A stretch of DNA of 64,000 nucleotides from Alphaproteobacteria bacterium. Its GTDB lineage: Bacteria > Pseudomonadota > Alphaproteobacteria > MPNO01 > UBA2964. Of this stretch, positions 34,202 to 42,666 are shown one piece after another. A program made the position numbers and the translations under genes. Numbering within the stretch: position 1 is the stretch's first letter; each line of letters opens with the position of its first letter. The notes beneath the pieces are model-generated. The model had not been told where the DNA came from. It worked only from the letters and a program-made list of their open reading frames with translations, and ran no database searches. The stretch covers positions 1 to 64,000 of the forward strand of contig WLWZ01000002.1 of assembly GCA_012103315.1 (NCBI GenBank), in the 5' to 3' direction.

Positions 34202-34254
34202 CATAAGAATTATCGATATATAATATCGTTTATATCTATTTGACTTATCTTATG
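34202..34254 (+). promoter_or_regulatory. Nested palindromes with TATAAT box upstream of phnW
   Basis: CGATAT-ATA-ATATCG (34214-34228) is a perfect 15-bp dyad containing the exact -10 hexamer TATAAT at 34219. An outer pair CATAAG (34202) / CTTATG (34249) flanks it. A weak -35 (TTCAAT) lies 18 bp upstream of the -10. Probable promoter and LysR operator for phnW. Confidence 0.45.
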
Positions 34255-34324
34255 GTGCTGTGAAGATGCCAGTGTCGACGGGGCTTTCCTGTTGGCAGAA
34301 GCCGGGAAAACAGGCCACAGAACC

Positions 34325-35506
34325 ATGCCGTCAAGCAACCAGAAACCCCAACTGAGGGAAACATCATCGGCCCGCGAACCGGCGCCGGCAGACCCTTATC
34401 TCTTAACCCCCGGACCGTTGACGACGTCGTTGCGCACCAAACAGGCCATGCTGCGCGATTGGGGATCCTGGGATCTTGATTTCAACCAGGTCACAGCGGA
34501 AATCAGACAACGATTGACAGCCATGGCGCAGGGTGGTGATGCGTATGACTGCGTGCCCATGCAGGGGAGCGGTACGTTCTCGGTGGAGGCCGCGCTGGGC
34601 AGTTTCATCCCCCGCGATGGCAAAGCGCTGGTGCTGATGAATGGCGCCTACGGGCAACGGGCTGCTAAGACTCTCGACTATATCTCACGCGACTATGTAA
34701 CTTTGGACAAGGGTGACTATCTGCCGCCACTGCCCGGCGAGGTGGATGAAATACTCACGGCAGACCCGCATATCACCGATGTTGTTCTGGTCCATTGCGA
34801 GACCAGCTCCGGAATCCTCAACCCCCTCAAGGACATATCCGATGTAGTTCAGCGCCACGGCAAGCGGCTGATCGTGGATGCCATGAGTTCCTTCGGCGCC
34901 GTGCCATTGCATACCACCGAAGTGCCCTTCGAGGTCATGGTTTCCTCCGCCAACAAATGTATAGAAGGCGTCCCCGGCTTCGGATTCATTATCGCCAAGA
35001 AAACCGCCCTCGAAGCGGCCAAGGGGCGCAGTTTCTCGCTTAGTCTCGACGTGCATGACCAGTGGGTGTCCATGAACAAGACGGGTCAATGGCGCTTCAC
35101 ACCCCCCACCCACACAGTGGTGGCTTTTTACGAAGCGTTGTTGCAGCACGAGGAAGAGGGCGGCGTTTCCGGCCGGTTGGCTAGATATAGCCGCAACCGG
35201 GATGTCCTGGTCGCTGGTATGCGGAAAATTGGATTTGAAACTTTGCTCGACGACGAATGGCTGTCGCCCATCATCACGACATTCATGTCCCCGGCGGATC
35301 CTAATTTCGAATTCAAGCGTTTTTACGACGAGATCAAATCCCACGGGTTCATCATTTATCCGGGCAAATTGACAGAAGTCGATAGTTTTCGGGTGGGATG
35401 TATCGGGCAGCTTGATGAGCAAGTGATGCAAGGGGTCGTTGAAGCGATTCACCAATCTCTCCGCGCCATGGGTGTAACAAGCCCTAAGCCAACTATCGTC
35501 CTATGA
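34325..35506 (+). CDS. phnW: 2-aminoethylphosphonate:pyruvate transaminase
   Basis: The protein has 393 residues from ATG 34325. An upstream TTG at 34292 would add 11 residues and is less likely. It is a class V aminotransferase with LLTPGPLTTS at the N-terminus, GSGTFSVEA phosphate-cup, PLP-Asp185 (IVDAMSSFG) and Schiff-base Lys211 (SSANKCIEGVPGFGF). Family knowledge: PhnW converts 2-aminoethylphosphonate plus pyruvate to phosphonoacetaldehyde plus alanine. PhnY and PhnA, encoded 17 kb away on the other strand, finish the pathway. An 8-bp inverted repeat (CCTAAGCC/GGCTTAGG, 35483-35515) straddles the stop codon. Confidence 0.93.
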   Translation: MPSSNQKPQLRETSSAREPAPADPYLLTPGPLTTSLRTKQAMLRDWGSWDLDFNQVTAEIRQRLTAMAQGGDAYDCVPMQGSGTFSVEAALGSFIPRDGKALVLMNGAYGQRAAKTLDYISRDYVTLDKGDYLPPLPGEVDEILTADPHITDVVLVHCETSSGILNPLKDISDVVQRHGKRLIVDAMSSFGAVPLHTTEVPFEVMVSSANKCIEGVPGFGFIIAKKTALEAAKGRSFSLSLDVHDQWVSMNKTGQWRFTPPTHTVVAFYEALLQHEEEGGVSGRLARYSRNRDVLVAGMRKIGFETLLDDEWLSPIITTFMSPADPNFEFKRFYDEIKSHGFIIYPGKLTEVDSFRVGCIGQLDEQVMQGVVEAIHQSLRAMGVTSPKPTIVL

Positions 35507-35680
35507 GGGCTTAGGTTGAACATCAATCAACAGCAGATTATTCATATCAACGAAAAATCACGATGATCGGCAACAGCAAAAGACATTTCAGTTTCCTGCG
35601 AGACAGCCTTTACAAAAGAGAGCGTTGGCGGAAAAATACTTCTGGTTTTTTCGGATATCCCTCCGGAATTGGATTTGGAG

Positions 35681-35699
35681 GAGTGACTAACTGTCACTC
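35681..35699. promoter_or_regulatory. Inverted repeat GAGTGAC-N5-GTCACTC upstream of tctB-like gene
   Basis: A perfect 7-bp dyad ends 13 bp before the ATG of the TctB-like gene. Candidate operator or translation-affecting hairpin. A GGAGGAG run just before it is too far from the ATG to act as its ribosome binding site. Confidence 0.4.
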
Positions 35700-35712
35700 A
35701 GTTGCCTAATTA

Positions 35713-36345
35713 ATGGCGAAGTCTGACAACATTCTCGCTTCGGCCTCTGATGACGATGCCGAAACCACCCTATCGGCGTCCGTGGATATGGATACACCGA
35801 CCCATCGAGGCGACAGCATTGCAGCGTTGCTTTGCCTGGTTGGCGGTCTTGTCGGATATTTCCTGATCGTTCCGGCGGCCGTTTACGTGCCTCCCCAGTT
35901 TGCCGGTACCGCTAATTCGCCAGCATTTCTGCCTAACGTTCTATTTCTTATACTCGCTGCGTTGGGTTTCATTTATTTGGTCTACAGCGTAGCCGCGCAA
36001 CTTCGGAATCCGACTCAGGGGTGGGCCCATCCTTCGGACTGGCTATTGGCTGGCGGCACCGCACTTATCTGCGTCGGCTATGTATTGTTCATTTTCGGTA
36101 TCGGAATGACACTCGGCTCAGCTCTCTGCGTTGCCGTTACGATGATTTATTTTGGTGAGCGCCGACCGTGGTTAATTGGCGCGATCACCGTCATTCTGCC
36201 GGCACTATTGTGGTATTTCTTTGTCAAGGTTGCCCATATCCTGCTGCCCCCCTCTTGGCTCGGCATTATGGACTGGTTAGAGGCAGGAATCACACACGAT
36301 GGAATGACAAGAATGGCGGGTTTCATCACCTCGCTCGGGACGTGA
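35713..36345 (+). CDS. Tripartite tricarboxylate transporter, small membrane subunit (TctB family)
   Basis: The protein has 210 residues. A hydrophilic ~35-residue N-terminus is followed by four to five transmembrane helices, as in TctB proteins. The start is uncertain: ATG 35713 lacks a ribosome binding site, and ATG 35788 is an alternative. Family knowledge: TctB pairs with TctA in the inner membrane to import organic anions delivered by a TctC protein. It is followed after 12 bp by the large subunit. Confidence 0.82.
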   Translation: MAKSDNILASASDDDAETTLSASVDMDTPTHRGDSIAALLCLVGGLVGYFLIVPAAVYVPPQFAGTANSPAFLPNVLFLILAALGFIYLVYSVAAQLRNPTQGWAHPSDWLLAGGTALICVGYVLFIFGIGMTLGSALCVAVTMIYFGERRPWLIGAITVILPALLWYFFVKVAHILLPPSWLGIMDWLEAGITHDGMTRMAGFITSLGT

Positions 36346-36357
36346 CGGGAGAATGTT

Positions 36358-37869
36358 GTGATTGAGTTCGACCAACTCCTTCAAAGTGTCCCATTGGTTC
36401 TCCGTTGGGAAGTGTTGGCAGCGTGCCTAGGTGGCGTTATCTGGGGGATGTTTGTTGGGGTCACGCCAGGCCTGACCGGAATTATGGCGGTTGTCATTGC
36501 CTTGCCACTTACATTTTTTATGGATCCGCAGACAGCCATTGCGCTGTTGCTTGGAATCTACGTGACGGCGATTTACGGAGGCTCGGTCACCGCCATAATG
36601 ATCGCGACTCCGGGCACCCCCAATGCCGCTGCGACAGTTTTGGATGGCTACCCGCTTGCACGCCAAGGCAAAGCCCGTCAGGCTCTTGAGATGGCGCTTT
36701 ACGCCTCATTCACCGCCGGCATTCTGTCAACTGTGGTTGCGCTGTTAATTTTCCCAATCGTCGCTAATGTCGCACTCGCCTTCGGCGCTGCTGAAGTCTT
36801 CGCAGTAATTGTGTTTTCAATTACCATCATTGCCGGTGTTTCGGGAGATTCCCTGCTTAAAGGAATGATTGCAGCGTGTTTCGGGTTCTTAGTGGCAACG
36901 ATTGGTCAGGATCCCATTCACGGATCCAGTCGTTTTACTTTTGGGGTTCACGATTTTCAGGCCGGCATGCACATTCTGACTCTTCTTGTGGGTTTGTTCA
37001 CGATACCTGAGATCATTGTCCGAGGTATTGAAGCGTACAAGGCGCGAAATACGGCGACAGTTGGCGATATGGGGGAGAGTATGACATTCCGCCAGTACCT
37101 CAGCTATTGGCGGACTTATATCAGATCCTGCATTGGCGGCTCGTTGCTCGGCGCCCTGCCAGGGCTTGGCGGCAGTCCGGCTGCCTTTCTGGGCTATTCG
37201 GTAGCTCAACGCTTTTCAAAAACCCCGGAGAAGTTTGGGAAAGGGTCTTTGGAAGGTATCGCTGGTGCTGAGGCTGGCAATAATTCGGTCTGTGGCCCAG
37301 CTCTCGTTCCTATGATGTCGCTCGGCATCCCGGGAGATACGACGACAGCAGTGCTGATGGGTGCACTGGTCATTCACGGGCTCAACCCGGGCCCAATGCT
37401 GTTCGAAGAGGCCCCGAACTTCGTATACAGCGTTTTCCTGCTGCTCTTCATCAGCCTAATCTTTCAATTGGGGGTTGGGTCTGGTGTTGTCCGTATGGCC
37501 AAGTACGTTGTACGCATGCCCACCCAAATCCTGTTTCCCGTGGTTCTGATTTTGGCGACGTATGGAACCTACGCCGTACGCGGCACGATGGTCGACGTCA
37601 TATCAATGTATGCCATCGGTTTTCTAGGTTTCTTGATGCGCATTCAAAAGATTCCAGCCGCGCCCTTTGCCATCGCTTTTATTCTCGGGCCCTTATTTGA
37701 GAATGAGTTGCGCAAGTCATTGATTATCTCCGGCGGTTCTCTTGAAATTTTCGTGGATAGTGGAATTTCGATAACATTCCTGACCCTCGCTGCGTTGAGT
37801 GCAGGCGCCTCGGTTTATTTTCATCGGCGTCTTAAGGGGTCGAATGCTGCAAAATTTATTACCAACTAA
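36358..37869 (+). CDS. Tripartite tricarboxylate transporter, large permease subunit (TctA family)
   Basis: The protein has 503 residues, starting at GTG 36358 with GGGAG 7-8 nt upstream. About eleven to twelve membrane helices are visible. TctA hallmarks: GVTPGLTGIMAVVIALPLTF near residue 32 and GALPGLGGSPAAFLGY, with IPGDTTTAVLMGAL, near residues 260-335. Inner-membrane sodium- or proton-coupled permease. Located directly after phnW, so its substrate may be a phosphonate or a carboxylate partner (inference). Confidence 0.92.
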   Translation: MIEFDQLLQSVPLVLRWEVLAACLGGVIWGMFVGVTPGLTGIMAVVIALPLTFFMDPQTAIALLLGIYVTAIYGGSVTAIMIATPGTPNAAATVLDGYPLARQGKARQALEMALYASFTAGILSTVVALLIFPIVANVALAFGAAEVFAVIVFSITIIAGVSGDSLLKGMIAACFGFLVATIGQDPIHGSSRFTFGVHDFQAGMHILTLLVGLFTIPEIIVRGIEAYKARNTATVGDMGESMTFRQYLSYWRTYIRSCIGGSLLGALPGLGGSPAAFLGYSVAQRFSKTPEKFGKGSLEGIAGAEAGNNSVCGPALVPMMSLGIPGDTTTAVLMGALVIHGLNPGPMLFEEAPNFVYSVFLLLFISLIFQLGVGSGVVRMAKYVVRMPTQILFPVVLILATYGTYAVRGTMVDVISMYAIGFLGFLMRIQKIPAAPFAIAFILGPLFENELRKSLIISGGSLEIFVDSGISITFLTLAALSAGASVYFHRRLKGSNAAKFITN

Positions 37870-37940
37870 AGCGAAGGGTAACATTCGCAAATACACCAAA
37901 AATAATTCACAATGAGAAATTGGAAAAAATGGAGGATTAA

Positions 37941-38930
37941 ATGCAACATAATGGAAAATTAGGATTGTTGACGACGGCGCTAGTAACCGCCGGATTGATG
38001 GCTGCGACATCGGCCGTCGCGGGTGAGTACCCCGATAAACCGATCAAGCTTGTCGTTGCATCAGGGGCCGGTGGCTCGACTGACACTGCGGCTCGGATTA
38101 TGGCAATCAATATTCAGGACCATTTGGGCCAGCCCATCATCGTCGTAAATAAAAAGGGTGCTTCCGGCGGCATCGGTATCAACTTCGCATTGAAAGGCAA
38201 GCCAGACGGCTATCTGTTGATGGAAGGGATGATTGGCGGCCACGTTCTTCACCCGGCCATGAACACATCGACCGGGTATACACCGGCAGATTATACGCCC
38301 ATCGCGATGACTCAGATGAATCCAAATGTTCTGATCGTCAAAGCGGACTCTCCGTACAAGAACCTCGGCGACCTGCTCGGCGCAATTAAAGCCAAGCCGG
38401 GCAAGCTGAAATTTTCTCACGCTGGAGCCGGCAGTATCCATTACTTTGGCATTCACCTTCTGTTAAAGACAGCGGGATTGGGCAAGAATTCTGCAGTTTC
38501 CATTCCGTACAAGGGTGGCAAGCGGTCCATGGCTGGTCTCCTCCGCGGCGAGGCTGACTTCCACCAGACCAATCTGGTGTCGGCCATTAGCTTCATCAGG
38601 GCTGGCAAGGTGCGTGCTCTGGCGGTAACAACTAAAAAGCGCCTAAAAGGCTTTCCCAAAGTGCCGACCTACGCGGAATTGGGATATCCCAAAGTGGACA
38701 TCTTTGGTTGGCGCGGCGTAATTGGACCAAAGAACCTGCCTCAGGCAATCGTCGATAAATGGGCGAAAGCTGTCCAGGCCACAATGAAGCGCAAGGGCTG
38801 GAAGAAGATGGTCAAGGCCGTAGGCGATGTTCCCCGCTACATGGGGCCTGAAGAGTTCACAAAGCACATCGCAAGCGACTTCAAGCGCTATCGCGCAATG
38901 GCGACGGACTTGGGTATCCTCGTCAAGTAA
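37941..38930 (+). CDS. Tripartite tricarboxylate transporter periplasmic binding protein (TctC/Bug family)
   Basis: The protein has 329 residues with a strong GGAGG ribosome binding site. The signal peptide ends near AVAG (residue ~28). The Bug-family core follows: YPDKPIKLVVASGAGGSTDTAAR, VVNKKGASGGIGI, and KPGKLKFSHAGAGS. Family knowledge: these proteins bind small carboxylated anions, and Bug proteins as a group are often redeployed to new ligands. It is the last gene of the TctB-TctA-TctC set, closed by a strong hairpin. Confidence 0.92.
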   Translation: MQHNGKLGLLTTALVTAGLMAATSAVAGEYPDKPIKLVVASGAGGSTDTAARIMAINIQDHLGQPIIVVNKKGASGGIGINFALKGKPDGYLLMEGMIGGHVLHPAMNTSTGYTPADYTPIAMTQMNPNVLIVKADSPYKNLGDLLGAIKAKPGKLKFSHAGAGSIHYFGIHLLLKTAGLGKNSAVSIPYKGGKRSMAGLLRGEADFHQTNLVSAISFIRAGKVRALAVTTKKRLKGFPKVPTYAELGYPKVDIFGWRGVIGPKNLPQAIVDKWAKAVQATMKRKGWKKMVKAVGDVPRYMGPEEFTKHIASDFKRYRAMATDLGILVK

Positions 38931-38948
38931 TTTAAGCACGTTAAATGG

Positions 38949-38971
38949 CGGGCGTCCGCGATGGACGCCCG
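38949..38971 (+). terminator. Strong hairpin after the tctC-like gene
   Basis: CGGGCGTCC / GGACGCCCG form a 9-bp perfect stem with a 5-nt loop 18 nt past the stop codon. No U-tract follows, so it may act as an mRNA-stabilising or Rho-assisted terminator. It also argues against translation of the next gene beginning this far upstream. Confidence 0.55.
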
Positions 38972-39077
38972 TCACCCTTATGGGCGTACCCGTTCGCGGG
39001 TCCCATGTACGACATTTCCTCAAGCTGAGCATAAATCCGTGGGCAAAATTACAGAGCGCAACACTGATCAATCCACC

Positions 39078-41258
39078 ATGGAGACATGGGGTTCGGTGAC
39101 CATTTCACCGACCGACGATGTTGTTGTTGGCAGTTTCTCCACCTGGACCCTGACCTTTACGGTAGGCGCCTACGCTATGGATGTAGGCGGCGGTCTCAAG
39201 ATCGGCACACGGCGTCAGGCCGATTTCGGCTCTCCCCAGTTCGATGACCCGACGGCTGATAACTATGCCTCCGTTAGCTGCTCCCGGGAGGGGACCCGGT
39301 TCGACTGTAAATTCGATCATCGTGGCCACAAGCGACCCTTCAACGCCGTTACTGTGATCCGGCTCGCTGCAGGCCCGCTTTATCCAGGCGATACCATCAC
39401 TGTCGTTCTGGGCGACACGTCAGGCGGCTCCCGCGGGCTCGCGGTCCAATCCTTTCCTGAGGCGGCCAGTGATTTCGCGGTTTTCATGGATCCGCTCAGT
39501 TCCGGCGAATACAAACGCGTGTATTGCGCCTCGCCTCATTTCCAGATTCTTACCGGCCCGTCCGAGTATTTCACCGTGGTCGCACCCACCCTTGTCCAGT
39601 CGGGCAAGCCGTTTCGCGTTCAACTGCGCGGCAATGACAGGTTCGGCAACCCGACGCCGGTTACCGCACCCAATCTTACCCTGGGCGCCGACCCGGCCGT
39701 TGACGTCAGCCTGTCCGAGAGCAATGTCCGGGCCACATGGGTCGACGGGATAATCCTGCATAAAGAGGGCGTGCACAGGCTGGAACTCAAGGATGGGGGC
39801 ACCGTCCTTGGCACGAGCAATCCCATCGTGGTGCGCGAGAGGACCGACGAGATAATCTGTTGGGGCGACACACAGGCACAGACGGCATCGACCGTCGGCG
39901 TGGGCACGCCCGATGAGTATTTTGCTTACGCCCGCGACCTGGCAGCTATCGATTTTACCACCCATCAAGGCAATGATTTCATTCTGTCAGATGCGGATTT
40001 GGAGGAGGTTCGCCAGGCGGCGAAGAAATACAATGAACCTGGCCGGTTCGCTGCCTTTTTCGGCTGGGAATGGTCCGGTCCAACCGGTACTGGCGGCGAT
40101 CGCAACGTGATGTTTCTCAATGATGAAGGCCCCATCTACCGAAGCAGCCACTGGCAGCTGTGGGACGAGGAACTGGCAGAAAACGCCAGCGAGACCGAAT
40201 GTCTCCACGCCCGCGATCTACAGGATAAGATGCGGGCGTACATCGCGGAGACAGGCCATAAGGTCATCATGGTGCCCCATATTGGCGGCCGGCGGTCCGA
40301 TTTCGAGGTCCAGGATCCGGAGCTCGAACCGGTTTTCGAAATCTGCTCCAACCATGGCGTGTTCGAGTGGCGCTTGCATGAATTTCTCGCAGCTGGCGTT
40401 CGGGTTGGTATCGTCGGCGCCAGTGATGACCACACCTGCAGGCCTGGCCTGGCTTACCCATCAACCCCGGAAATGACCATCCTCGGCGGACTCGGCGCCG
40501 TCTATGGCCGTGAAGTCAGTCGCAAAGGTATTTATGATGGAATGATGGCCAGACAATGCTATGGCACCACAGGTGCGCGCCTGTATCTTGACGTTTCCGT
40601 CAATAAGCACGCCATGGGACAGGCCTTCAAGGCGGACGGAACGCTACGCGTGAGCGGGACAGTCCACGGGACTGCACCCATCGAATCCATCAGTCTTTTC
40701 AACCGCAGCGAGGAGCTGAAACGCTTCCAGCCCAACCCCAAAACGCGGGATCCGGCCCGAATCAAGATCATCTGGTCCGGCGCCACCCATCAGGACCGAG
40801 GCCGCTTCATGACATGGGATGGCGGACTTGAGATGACCGGCGGCAGCATCACGGGAGCGGCGCCACTAAACATATTCACCGCCAAATACGGAATCGATGA
40901 TTGGGGGGAGCAGCATGTCCGCTGGCGGTCCGTCACCTCGGGTCAAGAGGAAGGCGTGCTCCTCGAAATCGATGCCCCCGATGATGCGGTGGTTTCATTC
41001 GACGCGGGCCCGGCGAAATTGGAGTTCACCCTAGGCCAGGCGCGATCCGAAGATTTGCGTTGGGACCTGGGCGGTCTCGAACAATATGTGACCGCCAGCA
41101 CCCTGCATACCGAAGACGGCACCTGCGACGCCGATTTCGAATTCGTGGACGAGGCACCGGGCAATGAGGAACAGGCCTATTGGGTACGGGTGGTGCAGAC
41201 CGATTTCCACCGCGCCTGGAGCAGCCCCATATATGTTGAACCGACGAAAGGGCCGTAA
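39078..41258 (+). CDS. DUF3604-like (PHP-related) protein of unknown function
   Basis: The protein has 726 residues from ATG 39078. The frame is open back to 38961, but that part overlaps the hairpin. The N-terminal ~230 residues look beta-rich (WGSVTISPTDD, WTLTFTVGAYAMD). From ~residue 250 the DUF3604 pattern appears: CWGDTQAQT where relatives have GDLHxHT, DFTTHQGND, FFGWEWSG, MVPHIGG, EICSNHG and GASDDHTCRPG. Family knowledge: DUF3604 proteins resemble PHP-domain metal hydrolases but are uncharacterised to my knowledge. It starts a tight operon with an FGly hydrolase (5-bp gap) and an aminotransferase, probably acting on one substrate (inference). Confidence 0.7.
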   Translation: METWGSVTISPTDDVVVGSFSTWTLTFTVGAYAMDVGGGLKIGTRRQADFGSPQFDDPTADNYASVSCSREGTRFDCKFDHRGHKRPFNAVTVIRLAAGPLYPGDTITVVLGDTSGGSRGLAVQSFPEAASDFAVFMDPLSSGEYKRVYCASPHFQILTGPSEYFTVVAPTLVQSGKPFRVQLRGNDRFGNPTPVTAPNLTLGADPAVDVSLSESNVRATWVDGIILHKEGVHRLELKDGGTVLGTSNPIVVRERTDEIICWGDTQAQTASTVGVGTPDEYFAYARDLAAIDFTTHQGNDFILSDADLEEVRQAAKKYNEPGRFAAFFGWEWSGPTGTGGDRNVMFLNDEGPIYRSSHWQLWDEELAENASETECLHARDLQDKMRAYIAETGHKVIMVPHIGGRRSDFEVQDPELEPVFEICSNHGVFEWRLHEFLAAGVRVGIVGASDDHTCRPGLAYPSTPEMTILGGLGAVYGREVSRKGIYDGMMARQCYGTTGARLYLDVSVNKHAMGQAFKADGTLRVSGTVHGTAPIESISLFNRSEELKRFQPNPKTRDPARIKIIWSGATHQDRGRFMTWDGGLEMTGGSITGAAPLNIFTAKYGIDDWGEQHVRWRSVTSGQEEGVLLEIDAPDDAVVSFDAGPAKLEFTLGQARSEDLRWDLGGLEQYVTASTLHTEDGTCDADFEFVDEAPGNEEQAYWVRVVQTDFHRAWSSPIYVEPTKGP

Positions 41259-41263
41259 CCGGT

Positions 41264-42649
41264 ATGAGCGGATCTAAACCAAACCTGATATTCGTATTCG
41301 CTGACCAGCTGCGCGCGTCCTCGGTCGGGTATGCTGGCCAGGAGGCCGTGCGGACGCCCAACATCGACGCATTTGCCGAATCCGGCGCCCAATATGCCAA
41401 CGCTGTCTCCATGTTGCCGGTCTGTGGCCCCTATCGCGGCTCTCTAATCACCGGCCGCACGCCGACCTCAACCGGTCAGGTCATCAACGATGTAAAGCTT
41501 AGAACCACAGAGGTGAGTATTGCGCATTGTTTCAAGGCGGCCGGTTACGACACGGCCTATGTGGGCAAGTGGCATCTGGATGGCCCGAACCGTCCCGCGC
41601 CGGTGCCGCCGGGGCCAAGGCGGCAGGGTTTCGAGTACTGGATGGGCGCCAATTTCGAGCACAATTACAACCGGTCCTACTTCACCGACAATGATGGCAA
41701 TTTGAAAATATGGCGGGATTGGGATGCCGAAGCCCAGACCAGCCATGCCATCGATTACTTGAAAGAGCGGGACAGCCAGAATCCGTTTTGCCTTTTCCTG
41801 TCCTGGGGGCCCCCACACCACCCGTACCGGCTTGTCCCGGAACGCTATCTGGACATGTATGATCCCGAGGCTATCCAAGGTAGACCCAACTGTCCGGACG
41901 TACCCAAAGAGGATTTGCAGGGCTACTACGCGCAGACCACTTTCCTCGACGATCAGTTCCAGCGTCTGCTCGATGCGCTGGATGACATGGGGATCGCCGA
42001 CAATACAATTGTCGTCTTCACCTCCGATCACGGTGACATGCACGGCTCCCACGGGGTCTACAAAAAACAGTGGCCCTGGAACGAGGCCATCAAGATACCG
42101 TTCGTCATCCGGTACAACGGCGTGGTGCCACAGGGCGCAAAAATAGAAGAACCGATCAACGTCATCGATGTTATGCCCACGCTTCTCGGGCTTGCCGACG
42201 TGCCCGTGCCAGATACGGTGGAAGGGGTCGATTTGTCACCCTATCTGACGGGCGCCCAGGAAGATCCGCCGGAATCGGTGTTGATCATGAATCCGTGTCC
42301 GTTTTCCATCGGCGATCCAAGGGGCGAAGACCAGTACCCCGATTACAAGGGCATGCGGTTCGAGTACCGGGGCGTCATTACCGCGCGCTACACCTATGTC
42401 CGGACCATCGATCAGCCCTGGCTGCTATACGACAATTTGGACGACCCCTACCAGATGACCAACCTTATCGACGATCCGAAACATTCTGATACGCGCGACC
42501 GTCTTGACGGGCTGATGCGGGCCCACATGGATCGTATCGGCGATGAGATGCATCCCCGGGATACTTACTACAAAAGATTTGGCATCGAGTTCGACCATCG
42601 GGGCAAAGTCGTCGATCTGGTGGAGAATATTTACAACCGATCGGGGTGA
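41264..42649 (+). CDS. FGly-dependent sulfatase-family hydrolase (sulfatase or phosphonate/phosphate esterase)
   Basis: The protein has 461 residues. Metal-site Asp14 (FADQLR) and the formylglycine motif CGPYR (Cys54-Arg58, C-x-P-x-R) followed by GSLITGR show a type I sulfatase catalytic centre. GKWHLDG, WGPPHHPY and TSDHGD complete the active site. Family knowledge: FGly enzymes of this fold cleave sulfate esters, but some are phosphonate monoester hydrolases. The phosphonate context makes the latter possible (inference). Cytoplasmic, with no signal peptide. Its stop overlaps an alternative GTG start of the next gene. Confidence 0.82.
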   Translation: MSGSKPNLIFVFADQLRASSVGYAGQEAVRTPNIDAFAESGAQYANAVSMLPVCGPYRGSLITGRTPTSTGQVINDVKLRTTEVSIAHCFKAAGYDTAYVGKWHLDGPNRPAPVPPGPRRQGFEYWMGANFEHNYNRSYFTDNDGNLKIWRDWDAEAQTSHAIDYLKERDSQNPFCLFLSWGPPHHPYRLVPERYLDMYDPEAIQGRPNCPDVPKEDLQGYYAQTTFLDDQFQRLLDALDDMGIADNTIVVFTSDHGDMHGSHGVYKKQWPWNEAIKIPFVIRYNGVVPQGAKIEEPINVIDVMPTLLGLADVPVPDTVEGVDLSPYLTGAQEDPPESVLIMNPCPFSIGDPRGEDQYPDYKGMRFEYRGVITARYTYVRTIDQPWLLYDNLDDPYQMTNLIDDPKHSDTRDRLDGLMRAHMDRIGDEMHPRDTYYKRFGIEFDHRGKVVDLVENIYNRSG

Positions 42650-42666
42650 GACAGGAGTCTGACGCA

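Noticed and set aside
34685-35455. Minus-strand ORF of 256 codons
   Set aside because: Shadow of phnW. No recognisable motif.
38961-39077. N-terminal extension of the DUF3604-like protein
   Set aside because: It overlaps the strong hairpin after tctC, lacks a ribosome binding site and has no plausible family start. ATG 39078 fits better.
41468-42052. Minus-strand ORF of 194 codons
   Set aside because: Shadow of the FGly hydrolase gene.
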